A DNA stretch of 64,000 nucleotides from Glandiceps talaboti (Eukaryota > Hemichordata > Enteropneusta > Spengelidae), in assembly GCF_964340395.1 (NCBI RefSeq), contig NC_135554.1, positions 2,845,001 to 2,909,000 of the forward strand. The letters are read 5' to 3'. A model generated the notes under the pieces. The model was not told where the DNA came from and did no database searches. It worked only from the letters and a program-made list of their open reading frames with translations. Positions 28,229 through 39,027 of this stretch are shown here, one piece after another; the first letter of the stretch is position 1; each line of letters opens with the position of its first letter. Made by a program: the position numbers and the translations under genes.

Positions 28229-31200
28229 TATGTAATAGACATATATCTTTATACACTACTTACTTTGCATGGAGTGGTTGAAAAGCTGAAGAGTCCTGTT
28301 GAGTGGAATACTTATATTGAAGACTGGAAGGGAGATGTTTCCAATAATGTTTGGGATGGGAATGGAGATGTTCAGTCTCTTCAATGGTTCAGTTACACTC
28401 TCTGGGATCATTTCCCGGATCTTATCAACGATTGGGATGGTGAAGTTGTTGATTGGCAAAGTGTAGTTGGTGCTACCAGTGCTGTTGAATAGCCAGACCA
28501 GACCAGACTCAGTACTGTTCAAGATTGTGTGGTTCATGGACATGTTGAATAGAGATCCAGTGAGGTTGAACACCATGCTGACATTGTAGGAGGAGTGGGT
28601 GTAATTCAAGATTGAAGTGAAGTTCTGGGTGATGAGACTGTTGTTGCCTGAGATGTTGTATGATACAACAATACCCTGAGTGTTGTTCAATACTGAAGCA
28701 TTGATGCTGATGTTAGACTGCAAATAATAGGAAAAAAAACATGTTTGCTTAGAATGGGGACAGGTATGAGCGAGTTGATAAACACATTTTCAAAAATGTT
28801 CAGATAATTAAAGTTGTTTTTATTATTCATTTCAAAATATTTCACATTACATTTTATAGCCACACATATAATTTGATAGCATCTCTGTATGCTTGTACCA
28901 AGGTTTAGGTATTCTAACTATGCAATTTAATGGACTAAAATGTTCATCAGCATGGAATATTGAAAGATTAAAAAAGTTATAACACACAAACAGTTCAACA
29001 TTTGAGTTCGAAACTTTGAACTGGTTGTGCATTATAACCTTTGAAAATCGTATGCTATGTAATACTGTTATCAAATCGTATGCTATGTAATACTGTTATC
29101 AAACGAAAACACAATCACACTAAGTGTGTGTTACCGCAAACATTTCTTTAAAATGTAACATTAATGTGTGATACTTACGTTTATGAGTGGCAAAGTGATG
29201 TTCCAGTTGGTCCAATAGCTGATGTTGGCATTGTTGACTCTGCTATCGTTGACAAGTTTACCAATGATTGTAAGGTTTTGGATATTGGTCTTGTTGAATG
29301 GGTTCATTACACTAATGTTGAAGCTGGTGGTGATAACTTCTGGGTATGGTTTGCTGGATGGGACAGTGTCATTGCGGATGGCAAAGGCCATGCTAGCATT
29401 GTACCAGTTTGGAACGTAGGTGTATGCCTCCTCACCAAAAGTGTCTGTTGAAATAAATCAAGTAGACATAAGTTAAGGATGAATTTTGCATCCAAATTGT
29501 TTGCATAGCATAAATTGAGTAATTTACAATGGTACTTCAAAACAATGATGGTTAATTGCTGCATTAGAAACTTAAATGGCTTCTGGCTATGTTACTGGTT
29601 TACAATCATTGGTGTAATTTTCATATGCAACAGGTAGATTTGTTTAATAAACTTACCAATGTACTTCTGGCGAAGTCTACTACTGTATTTGGCAACATCT
29701 TCTTTCAGGGTCTTGTTTTGGCTGTAGATGGTGAAGTTGAGTGTTGTGTTGAACTCAATTGAGGTATTGACTACCTGGCTGAGAAGGGCAACGTGCCAGT
29801 TAGGGAGTGACATATTCCATACTCTCTCGATCTTCTCAATGATGGCTTCAGATCTGTTCTTGTATTCATAGGTAATATTCATTGTGCGTTTTTCACCATT
29901 GTTTACCCAGGAAGCATTCATGGCCTTGGTGGCATTCTGTGTGTTGTTCCAACGGGATAGGATTAGGGTGATGTTCTGTCTTCCAAAAGTTAAGTTAAGT
30001 TTGCTTTCGAGGAGGGTCTCATTTGACAGACTCTTGTTGACATGTTCGAAGTCAACCAAGAATTTGCTGTAATTTTCGGGCTTGATGGAATATTCTGGCC
30101 TCAATTGGTCCAGCATGGGTGTCTTGTCATCCCAATAGTAGGTGACATTGAAGGTTGAGCTCCAGTTTCCAGTCTTGTTAACCACATCACTTTCAACAGA
30201 GAAGAATAGGTCATTCAGGGAGATGTTCCAGGCATAGGAGTAGTTGTTGACTGGGATGATGATCTCTCTGCCATTTTCAATGCGGGTGATGTTCAAGGTT
30301 TCATTGCGCACTCTAATCCAGTTGCTGAAGTTCTTGCATCCATAGGTAGCATTGAAGCTTGCAACAAACTGGGTGAGGTTCTTCATTGGCTCAGAGAAGT
30401 TCTGGACACCAGCAGCCATCGAGATGTTCTTCAGTTCTGGGATAGTGAAGTTCCATACAAGCTCGGTCTTGTTGCGGTTCAGAGTCAGGAGTGATGAGAT
30501 GTTGCGGGTCAGATTTTGTCCTAAAAGAAAGCAAAGCAGAACACAATTAGTTAGGATTATACCATATAGAAGACCAATGATATCTCAATGTTTGATAAAT
30601 AAAAGCTTAAAGTTTGTGATACTAAGTGTTCACACTCACTATTCAGATGGTTTATCTGTGTCAAGTGATGCATTTAATCTCCTTTTGAGGAATGTAACCA
30701 ATGGTACTAGTCTGAAATACATACCTGGTGCAGTGAAATTGACGACAATCATATCAATGATTTCAGCTACCTGCTTCTGTCTTCTCAGACCAAAATACTT
30801 CCTAACTGGTTTTTCCTCAGCAACAGGTCTCACAATTTTCTGGTATTTCATGAGAAGAGTGTATGCTGTGAGGTTGGCATCTGTGGGAACGACAGTCATG
30901 TTGAAGCTGGTTGGGCCAGTCAATGGGAAGCGTGGAGCACGGGTATCATAACTGGCATTGCTGTAGGCAAGACTTGTGCATAGATCAAGACCAAACAAGG
31001 CAGTGGTGTTAAGAAGGCTGCTGGTGCAGTTGGTCCATTCAGTACGGTTTTCCTTCATACCAGGCAGACGCTCAACTTTCTCTCCACGGACCAGATATTG
31101 CTCAGCGGAGACGTTGATCAGGTTGATTGGTTTCATGGTCTTGTTGATGTTGAATCTCAGCTCAGTTCCTTTCAAGGTGATGTTGCCAGCCAATTCAGAG

Positions 31201-34200
31201 GAATGGTACATGGTAGAATTCACTTGTACACCAGATTCACCATACAGAGGGATGTTCACACCAAAGCGACCAACAACTTCGACTGCTGCACTTGGGGCAA
31301 TCAGACCACTGGCAACAATATCTTGCTGGATGTACTTACGCATATCAAACTTGCCTGCGAGTCTGAGAGAGACAACAGTTGTACCATTGAGGGAGATGTT
31401 CAACGGCAGACCCATACCAGTTGGAAGGACATGGTTAGCCTCCAAGAACATGTAGCTACGGGTAATGTTGTAGTCAATACCATCAGCAAGCTTTTTCAGG
31501 ATGGTTGAGATAGATGGGATGTCGCTCAAAGTAAGGTTGGGGATGAGGTTCTTCAGATCATCAAGGTTGGCGAAACCAAGCTCATTGCCCAGGACCTTGA
31601 TGTAGGCAGATGCTGCTGGTGGAAGCTGCATGTGGGACACATCATCATGGAGATCATTCAAAGCATTATGGATTTTGTTGGCAAGGAATTCTGGTTCCTT
31701 GAACTTCTTGATTTTGTCTTCCATTTTCCTGTAGGGCTCGTTGTTGTACTTGTTGTATTTGATGTCCCTTTCCTTTTTGCGGAGCATATCAGCTGGGTCA
31801 TTACCAGTCAGGTTTTTGAAGAGAGCAATGAGGTTCCAATCTGGGAAGTATCCCTGGGGTCCGAAAAGACCTTCCAAGAGTGGTTCCATACCCTGGACAT
31901 CAAGGCCAGTCTGAAATATTTAATTAAGACTTAATTAAATAATTAATTCTGGCAATTGTATATTTTAGACTGAAGAGGACTGTGTAATCACAAGAAAATA
32001 TAACTTAAATTGAAATTGAAATTGCACAATTGAAAATACTTATTTAATGGATAAGATAACTACCAATTCAATCACAATTTTGATCATATTTTAACCTACC
32101 TCGAAAACGTTAAGAGATTTTCCCAAAATGTTGACAGTCATGTTGAGGACCAAAGATCTTGGCAAGAGACCCTCTGGGCTGTAGATCAGGTTGCTTTGCA
32201 GTTGAGCAGCAACAGTCTGGTTGATCCATGGCAGTTTGAAGGCCTTGGAGAACTCCATGTGACGGGAAAGTTTCATGAGGTCATGTTCAACTTCTGGCAG
32301 AGGGTTGGTTGAAAGGACGTTCCTCAGTTTTTCCTTCATGCTACAATAATAGAAACAGGTGGGGATGAACAAGATGTTCATTGTGAAATGATGTAATCAG
32401 ACAAAAAAAGGATTTACTTACGACGCAAGTTAAATTTTACTGTGACATACACAGTGTTTGAAATATTCAACATTCTAAATCGACATGAATATTATCTTCT
32501 CTACAGTGAAAAGCAATGTCACCCCTGTGCTAATGTGAATATATTAACATTAAAAAAAATTAATGATAAATCAGTGAACTTAGTACATTTTAAGAGTTGG
32601 TTCCTCGGATTCCAAGATGCTGGTGATGTGAGAAGCAACAAAAGCACGGACTTGGAGCATATTTTCCTGTTTCAAAAGACCAACAATCTTGTGGAGGTTG
32701 ATGGTGGATGGGTTCTTCATCAGCAGCAAGTAAGAAGCCAGTCTCATCTCAACATCCTTGGTAGCATCTTCAAGAACATTCATCAACTCCTCACGAAGTT
32801 CCTCAGTAGGATCCATGCGACGCATGGCCTGGATTGCTGCCAGAGATACATTTCTTGGGACTATGGCACTTTCAGCACATCTAATCAGTTTTGGCAGAAC
32901 TTTGCTGCTACGGAGCCATTTGCTTTCATCATAGATTTGGATTGGTTTGCCCATGTTACCAATAGTCTTCAGGGCAAGAAGAATCTGACGGTTGTACTCA
33001 ATCTTTTCGCTGTTTGAGACTTCATTGGCAAAAGGAGAGCAGTTGTCACCAATGATCTTACTCATCAGTTCAACACTGCGTGTGATTGGTTCAGGCAGCT
33101 GTAAAATACAAGTACACATTCTGGATAAGTAATTGTGAAACGTAAGTGTGAAATATTATTTATCAATTTATGTTTATATTTATATAACGTATTATATATC
33201 AATGCGTGTGGGTGTGTGTGCGTGTTTTGTCTCCTAATGATTGTCATTCAGGTATCCTGACTTGTGTTCATTTTTCTATCATAGAAACAATGGTATTGAC
33301 AGTTTATGTTTTCTCGGGAATCTAGGTGACTCAATATCGGCCTAAACACAATGACATTGTATAATTTTTATCATATTTACCTTTCTCTTCTCCTCGATAG
33401 TCTTGTTGTTGCTGACATAGTTGTGAATCAAAGTACCAAGGGTCAACATGGCTGGACGGGTACGGAGAACATCAGCAATGCGGAGGGTCTCGTTTACAAC
33501 TTGAAGAGATGGGTTTGGTTCAAAAGCAAGTGCGTACAGAAGAACGTCAGCGCGTGTTCCATTGATGGTGCTGTTGACGAGAGCAGTGGCTATGACTGAG
33601 ATACACGGCCATGTTCCGCATTGTGGAAGAGCATCGATTATGTAGGATCTGGCCAATTCTTGTTCACGTGGAGTAGAGCAATTGCCGTGTTCGCTGCAGT
33701 TCCATGCGACTGGCAGAAGGTTGTGAAGAGTCTCGTTGTCAAGGGCACGCAGAGATGCGACCAGTTTGTTGAAAAGACGTGGAGCTTCAATGGTAGTCTC
33801 GTTGACAGTCTTGTTGACAAGTTCGAAGAGAACCTTCAGTGTAGTGTTCATGGTCTTGTTCATTGGTTCTGGTTCAACTTCAAATTCGTATGTGATGTTG
33901 GTGATACGTCTGCTGGCTGTTAGATAAGATTGAAAATCAAATTACTACGGTGTTCTTAGATGGCAACTTATAGAAATGAAAAACTGTTATTAGATATAAT
34001 AGAAATGTTAAAGTGATCAGATATAGGATGACAAATACAGTAGGTAGTAATTTGACATTTTTTTATCCCCAATAACAGCTTTACCATGTTTTCTTTCTTT
34101 GAAAACAAATGTGAAACAGCATCGACCAAGTCTGAGTTTATAACTCAATAAATTGAAAAGGGAAAAGAGAGAAAGTATGTAAAAAGTCTGTAATTGTACA

Positions 34201-34769
34201 ATTAATGATAAACATTTGCCACCTTTGAAATTAAATTTATTGAGTTTTATGAATTAAAATAAATTTGTCAGTCACTTTTCATTTTGATTTTTACTCATTA
34301 TTTTTTTAGTTATTTTTTCTATTCTGTGTATTATTTTATAGCACTTACAATCATCCTTGGCCTTGGCAATGTTGATCTTCTCTGGTTTGTTTGCTCTTGT
34401 AAGGATTTGTGAGACGTTGGTCTGTACACCGGAGTTGTTGGCAGACATTGGCCACAGAGTGTGCATTTCAACACAGATGACCTCCTTGACGTAACCGTTA
34501 GAGCTCATGGTGTACGTACAATTTTGAGTGGAATTTACCATCTTCTGAACCATACTCTGTACAAAAAGAAATAAAGAAATATATGTAAATATCTGATAGA
34601 ATATTACGAGTTTGTCAAATTTCCAACCTATTTTTAAAAAAATCGTCATTGAATCATTTGCAGTCAGTATAAATATATATGATGTCCTAATGACCGAGGA
34701 AGAGAGAGAGAGAGATTTCCAACTAGTTTTAAGTTAGAGGTACCCTATGTAGACGGACAGACGAACACT

Positions 34770-34835
<66 letters not shown>

Positions 34836-34864
34836 GATATATATAGATTGGATAGGTAGGTGGG

Positions 34865-34931
<67 letters not shown>

Positions 34932-34944
34932 GTAGATAGATAAG

Positions 34945-35013
<69 letters not shown>

Positions 35014-38000
35014 TCAAATAAAATTCAAAACTCACAATGTTCCTGAGAAGTGAAAGTGGTGATTCTCTGGTGAAAGTCTTGTTTGGTCTGGTGCAGTTGC
35101 TCAAGTCCTTGTTCAACTGAACTTTACGAATCTGGTTTCCACTACGGATATCGAGGATCTTGGTTTCGGCAGTGCAGTTTCCAAAGACATCCTGGGTCTT
35201 GGGATATTGTTCCTGGTAAAGCTCATCATCAATTGGAAGTTGCAGAGTTGACATAATACCTCTCTTCATATTGAGGATGTGGACTGGTTCATCTACATGT
35301 GGCTGGATGCGGGTTACTTTGCCCTTGTTGACTTCCACTTTGAGAGAGTTTCTAGCCATCTCCCTGGAGAACTCACGAGTGTTGGGAGCGAGTCTGAAAG
35401 ACTCTGAATCCTTAGACTCTGGGTTCTGTTCCAGGAGTTCGCACTTGGGTGTGCTGACGTAGAGCTGGCATCTCTGTGGCACCTCAACTTGGACATCACA
35501 GATGATCCTCATGCCAGTCCTCCTCTCGGAGGCACCAACAATACCAGACGTAGTCTGAGCCTCATATTGGTAGAAATATTTTTGTCCTTCTTTAAAGCGA
35601 CTTGTTTCTACAAAAGAACAAACCTATGGTTAGCGCATAATGCAAAAAGAAAAATAAGATTTGGGTTTGTGTCGATTTTTAAAATAATTCATGGCAATAC
35701 GTAATGCACACCTAAAAAAATATAGTGTTTGGCAAATATTATTGACTGATAAAATAAGAACGTAATTGGAATGTTATGATTATGAATTTTTTTCAGTCGA
35801 GATTTCAACTCGAGGTTTTTTTGTAATTCTTTTCTAACGTTGAATCCTAAAATCTAGGGTAAAAAATGTGATTGGAATTGTCAACAGACAAATATCAACT
35901 GAAATTAATTGAAATAAAAGTGAAACTCTCTTCGCTATGTAAAATACAAAATACTAAATAATACAACCCTTTCTTCTCGATTTTGATGTAAAGACTTTGA
36001 TTTTCGGCGTACCTAATTCAATGTTTTATTGGCGAGAACTAAACCCAAAATACAGTACATGTAGTGAGTAGATTTTAAACTGAACGACGACGACTACATT
36101 AAAAACATTACAAAAACATGAAACAATTTCATCACGGGGCAGGAAAAATTATAATTTCAATTTAGAAATACAAAACAAATGACTTGAATGTATCATTCCA
36201 AACTGCTTTAGTGACGACGGGTTACATGTAATATCATCTTGTATATTTCCACCTATGAGGGCACTGTTCATTAGAAGCAAACAGAAATTTCTGTTCAACA
36301 ACATCGAAGATTATTGGTTCATCGAGTGGTCAGTTTAAAGTATGAAACATTGTGATGACGTTATCCAGTCTGTACATTGGTATATATTTGGAAACGATGA
36401 AGTGTACTTTTTGATGTGGAAACATTTTTCTTCATAATATTGTTCGAAATTGGAAATTGAATAGTGGTATTTCCACAATGAGTAAGGTCTACGTACGTAG
36501 ACAGGACGTAATACACTAGAGGTGAACAAAATCATACGATAAACTGAACTTTGCTCATCAGTTACATACAAAGTAGATTAAACGACGTGAAAAGTCATAC
36601 ATACAGAATGTAGTAGTATTCAGTAATAATCTACTGTACGTCTTATTTCATGATCAAAACAACGAATTTCGAAGTTTATATATAGTACGTTCATTACTAT
36701 TTCAACAATAATTTAATAATTTGTTCCATTTTTTTAAACTAGACCCATACACCTGTATCTATGAGGTCATTTCTTTAGTAGATCTAATGACAGCATAGCA
36801 AAGTTGAAGTTATATGATTAGCATAAGTGACAATGACATCATCGTTTCAGGAGCTCATTTGCATATAAGTATTGTTACTTGTTTACAAGTTTTCACGCAC
36901 TTGGCATGCTTGGCGCGAGACACTCTATCTTACGATAAACACAATTTTGCATAAATTATTAACAAGATGTGAGCTGTTTTGACAGTCTACATGTAGGGCT
37001 TATCTCTAACCGCAAACATTGTATGGAGTCAACAGATATATAAATCAAACTGCAGCCTACTTCCCCCTATATGTGACTCGCCACCTCCCATTACATCATG
37101 CATGTCACACCACTGCAGATAAAACATATGAACTTTCACGAAATAGAATTCGCACCTGGTGTTATCTAAATAGCATGACTAACTATAATTTGGGGAAATC
37201 CGATGAGATCATTTCTTAAGATCCCTAGAGTTGGATCGTAACCAGTGGCAACGTTCTACAGTTTATAGTAAAACTATAGACGTTGGAGAAATATTGTCAA
37301 ACACTGAAATGTTAAAATCAATATCGACTATTCAGGTGACATTGTGTAAATGCTTCGATTGCAATACGTTGGGTCACTTCACTTCTCAGTGACTCTGTAA
37401 AGTCCTTATACATGCAAGTATGTGGATGACGCGCTGGATCCCTGTAACTTGTTGACGAAGACAACCCAATAACTTTGAATGCTGACCTTCGTATTCACAA
37501 TGTAAATTACAATCCATTCAATGCAAATGAGCAGGGACCTGTTTACGCGATGAGATTTGCAGGGCTTGGAGATTTGTTTATGACCAAGTATCAAATCGAG
37601 CAAATCTTTCAAGCACAGTTGTACATCTTTGTCATATATACAGACTGTTCTGCTGAAAATGACAAATCCATCGACTCGAATTATTCGATATATAATAAAG
37701 AGACAGGGAAAAATGACTTGTTTAACTTACTGTCGCATTCAACTTCATCGTAGTAATTTCTCACTGCAATAAATAGAAATGAAAGTGTAAGGCATATGTG
37801 TTATATTGGCCAATTTAGTTAATCAAAGTAAAAACAAGACAAAAAGAAAACTTAATCGATTCCTAGCGAAGTCTTGACTGGTTTGTATGTACTATTGTCA
37901 AAGCGACTTTATGTACAGCCCCGTGCGCAAACAAAAGAACATCGCTTTCGTTGGCCGATGCCCCCCCCCCCCCCTCTAAGAAACGTCAAAGAAATCTGAT

Positions 38001-38333
38001 GCTCCCATACAAAAACAAAAACAAGCGAAACTGTGGATCATGTTTAGTGAACGAAGCTACAATCCGTTTCTGGTTGCTGCCAGTTTTACGTAGCGTTTTG
38101 TAGAAAACATAGGTAATGAAAACAATTGAATGCCGGAAACAGATCGTGTGGAATTACAAGTTATCAATTTGATAGATGCAAAGAAGAAACTTTGTTTGAG
38201 AAAACTTCAAGTTCATGTTGCATTTCAAAGACAGAACAAGAAGGCTATATTTCTACAAGTGAAATTGAACTCTAAACATACCTGGGCCGGCAAATGCCGC
38301 AGTGATAGTTAACAGCACGACTAACAGCTTCAT
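22761..38333 (-). CDS. Apolipophorin / apoB-like large lipid transfer protein, complete, 3171 aa, hyper-sequon middle
   Basis: Secreted carrier of bulk lipid in body fluid. Coding: complement(join(22761..22936, 23253..23472, 23839..28034, 28264..28717, 29179..29444, 29657..30520, 30725..31910, 32100..32340, 32587..33098, 33381..33916, 34349..34556, 35036..35607, 37731..37763, 38282..38333)). All introns are GT-AG and all phases agree (9516 nt). Signal peptide is 1-15. The vitellogenin/apoB-type lipid transfer module covers about 28-1100. It shows FKEGQKYFYQYEAQTTSG, DEPVHILNMKRGI, FGNCTAE, LGNELGFANLDDL, LPTGMGLPL and ESGVQVNS, each with a close counterpart in human apoB. The sequon-rich lipid-binding middle is about 1114-2613, with 36-residue repeats at 1922-2281. 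The vWD domain (FGDKHVYTFDGRYYEIP ... LGLLGTSDNEPSNDW) is about 2636-2793, followed by a Cys-rich segment and a degenerate vWA-like domain at about 2920-3110. The vWD and C-terminal region is the invertebrate apolipophorin arrangement, absent from vertebrate apoB. A clean furin site is not evident; RKKER at 762-766 is the nearest basic cluster. Confidence 0.95.
23253..23472 (-). CDS. Apolipophorin exon 13 (residues 3041-3113, C-terminal vWA-like domain)
   Basis: Encodes AVNTSLSIESLQSLFEENAI, then LNVISEYSELYKGKRIFGIT. This continues the Rossmann-like alternation of strands and helices from exon 12. Acceptor ..cttttacag, donor GTAAGC, phase 1 out. Confidence 0.9.
23839..28034 (-). CDS. Apolipophorin exon 12 (residues 1642-3040; 36-aa repeats, vWD, Cys-rich, vWA-like start)
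   Basis: One 4196-nt exon. Residues 1642-1860 are a moderately sequon-rich helical/beta region. Residues 1922-2281 are the 36-residue repeat array. Residues 2282-2613 are still sequon-rich. The vWD domain (about 2636-2793) starts FGDKHVYTFDGRYYEIP and includes CLYVLARDFVDKNFTLL and LGLLGTSDNEPSNDWRK. A Cys-rich segment follows (about 2801-2903). The vWA-like domain then begins at TADIILVVSESEKM, and the exon ends at VTEDERS. By eye there are about 117 sequons in residues 1664-2613 and only about seven in the remaining 427. Confidence 0.95.
26116..27195 (-). repeat. 108-bp coding tandem repeat (36-aa sequon repeat, ~10 units)
   Basis: Units start at codons 108 bp apart with no indels (first base of each unit at 27195, 27087, 26979, 26871, 26763, 26655, 26547, 26439, 26331, 26223). 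The consensus begins NSSLEPNSTVLNHTLSANLT, and the rest carries two more sequons (NLT, NHT) before YISS. That gives six sequons per 36 residues. The two units at 26656-26763 and 26764-26871 differ at only about two of 108 bases, indicating recent homogenisation. Confidence 0.95.
28185..28228. repeat. (TAC)n microsatellite in apolipophorin intron 11
   Basis: About 14 TAC triplets. It lies within 160 bp of the acceptor of exon 12 and 40 bp of the donor of exon 11, so it occupies much of this 229-bp intron. Confidence 0.95.
28264..28717 (-). CDS. Apolipophorin exon 11 (residues 1491-1641)
   Basis: Encodes about 20 sequons in 151 residues (SNISINASVLNNTQG, then NYTHSSYNVSMVFNLTGS). Near its end is a proline-rich amphipathic stretch, IPIPNIIGNISLPVFNISIP. 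This pattern recalls the LP-x-F-x-IP strands of apoB. The donor GTAAGT at 28263 is followed by a (TAC)n tract in the intron. Confidence 0.9.
29179..29444 (-). CDS. Apolipophorin exon 10 (residues 1402-1490)
   Basis: Encodes TFGEEAYTYVPNWYNASMAF and continues with NPFNKTNIQNLTIIGKLVND. Acceptor ..atttcaacag, donor GTAAGT, phase 0 out. The sequon density continues. Confidence 0.9.
29657..30520 (-). CDS. Apolipophorin exon 9 (residues 1114-1401, start of sequon-rich region)
   Basis: Acceptor ..ttcttttag and donor GTAAGT. From here the protein changes character: about 30 N-x-S/T sites in 288 residues (for example GQNLTRNISS, NKTGNWSSTFNVT), interleaved with beta-prone hydrophobic residues. I infer an amphipathic beta-strand lipid-binding region as in apoB and apolipophorin, with the polar faces carrying sequons. 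Confidence 0.92.
30725..31910 (-). CDS. Apolipophorin exon 8 (residues 719-1113, beta-sheet lipid cavity)
   Basis: Encodes EPLLEGLFGPQGYFPD, VLGNELGFANLDDL, LPTGMGLPLNISLNG, ESGVQVNSTMYHSSELAGN and DLCTSLAYSNASYDTRAPRF. All align well with the apoB beta-sheet domain that lines the lipid pocket. The exon marks the end of the conventionally conserved part. RKKER at residues 762-766 and GLRRQKQ near 1095 are basic clusters but not clean furin consensus sites. Confidence 0.95.
32100..32340 (-). CDS. Apolipophorin exon 7 (residues 638-718)
   Basis: Encodes MKEKLRNVLSTNPLPEVEHD, then LSRHMEFSKAF and QLQSNLIYSPEGLLPRSLVL. The last stretch parallels apoB's 'EGNLIFDP..LPKE' region, which leads into the C-sheet. 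Phase 0 out. Confidence 0.93.
32587..33098 (-). CDS. Apolipophorin exon 6 (residues 468-638, helical domain)
   Basis: Contains LKTIGNMG, AAIQAMRRMDPTEE, RLASYLLLMKNPS and VRAFVASHITSILESEE. All four are conserved landmarks of the vitellogenin/apoB helical domain. The donor GTACTA at 32586 is weaker than the others but gives the only phase that continues into exon 7. Confidence 0.93.
33381..33916 (-). CDS. Apolipophorin exon 5 (residues 289-467, helical domain)
   Basis: Encodes the start of the alpha-helical arch of the lipid transfer module: FNKLVASLRALDNETLHNLL, later ALPQCGTWPCISVI and ALAFEPNPSL. These parallel apoB's FNKLV-LR, QCG-P-C and AL-PEPS motifs. Confidence 0.94.
34349..34556 (-). 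CDS. Apolipophorin exon 4 (residues 220-288)
   Basis: Encodes SMVQKMVNSTQNCTYTMSSN followed by GYVKEVICVEMHTLWPMS. This corresponds to the apoB segment with a C-x-Y-T ... EAIC-E-H signature. Phase 0 in, phase 1 out. Confidence 0.92.
34768..35013. repeat. (CA)n-(TAGA)n-(CAGA)n microsatellite in apolipophorin intron 3
   Basis: CA to about 34832, TAGA about 34866-34946, CAGA about 34948-35012. On the coding strand it begins about 21 nt after the exon 3 donor, so the transcript carries a long TCTG/TCTA/TG run beside the splice site. Confidence 0.97.
35036..35607 (-). CDS. Apolipophorin exon 3 (residues 29-219, N-terminal lipid transfer domain)
   Basis: The acceptor ends in cttttgtag and the donor is GTGAGT at 35035. 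It starts with TSRFKEGQKYFYQYEAQ and contains RTGMRIICDVQVEVPQRC, DEPVHILNMKRGI and FGNCTAE. These match the N-terminal beta-barrel of apoB/vitellogenin, which in apoB contributes to the MTP-assisted lipidation start. Just past the donor the intron turns into a CAGA/TAGA/CA microsatellite. Confidence 0.95.
35608..37730. other. Apolipophorin intron 2
   Basis: A 2.1-kb intron between the mini-exon and exon 3. No embedded gene or recognisable repeat; short ORFs only. Confidence 0.6.
37731..37763 (-). CDS. Apolipophorin exon 2 (33-nt mini-exon)
   Basis: The acceptor is ..ttattgcag and the donor GTAAGT. It encodes RNYYDEVECD with split codons on both sides (Val before, Lys after). It joins the signal peptide to the first lipid-transfer strand. 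The tiny size makes it easy for gene predictors to miss. The phase fit on both sides supports it. Confidence 0.8.
38282..38333 (-). CDS. Apolipophorin exon 1 (signal peptide)
   Basis: ATG at 38333-38331 encodes MKLLVVLLTITAAFAGP. This is a textbook signal peptide with predicted cleavage after AFA (residue 15). The donor GTATGT starts at 38281, phase 1. It is the only ATG close behind the TATA box that leads into the downstream frame. Confidence 0.88.
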
Positions 38334-38382
38334 GATTGTGTATAGCTGATCTCCCTTTGAAAACCCACAGCTGCTTCATCAG

Positions 38383-38390
38383 TTTATATA
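38383..38390 (-). promoter_or_regulatory. TATA box of the apolipophorin gene
   Basis: TATATAAA on the - strand, about 50 bp upstream of the ATG at 38333. This predicts a start site near 38355-38360 and a very short 5' UTR. A strong TATA promoter fits a highly expressed secreted-protein gene. The start is inferred. Confidence 0.65.
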
Positions 38391-38996
38391 GTGCCTCCCT
38401 CCTGGGGACCCCCCTACGCATGCGGGGTTAAGACAATGAGCGATCAAAAGTCAACTTGGTCATTGATCATTGATAGGTCCAATTTTGAACAAAGGCTCGT
38501 AGCACTCGGTCCGTGTTGTCGAAAACAATCGCTAGCACGCACCTCCGCGATCTCTATCATTGGTCGTTGCGTGTTTGTCAAGTAAATAGCCTCCAAGGCC
38601 CATGTCAACAAAGATTGATCTTTCCCCACTAAATCGCTAGATATGATGATAACTGTGGTGTTTTGCAATTTTCTATTTTCGAGTTCTTTCTAAACTAATA
38701 ATGTTACTATTTACATATGACTGTATTCCTATCTGTAACGTTAATCATATTATTTTGTGATACGGTTGCTGTTTTCGTCACTAAATCTTGTGAGTACTAA
38801 TTTCTTGCATTTTTTTTATTTATCTGAAGTGTTTCTCGAGGTTGTCAAATGCGTGGTAAGAAAGTTTCATCCGAGTAAAGTATTCCAACATGTTTCCACT
38901 TTTTTGATATTTTTAAAATCAAATTGGTTTATTTATTATTTATTTATTTTATTTTATTTATTTATTTATCTATCTATTTATTTTAATCATTTATTC

Positions 38997-39027
<31 letters not shown>

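Noticed and set aside
34745-35035. Low-complexity tail of the exon 3 ORF (Leu/Ser/Val-Cys runs)
   Set aside because: The donor GTGAGT at 35035 ends the exon. The tail is translated microsatellite.
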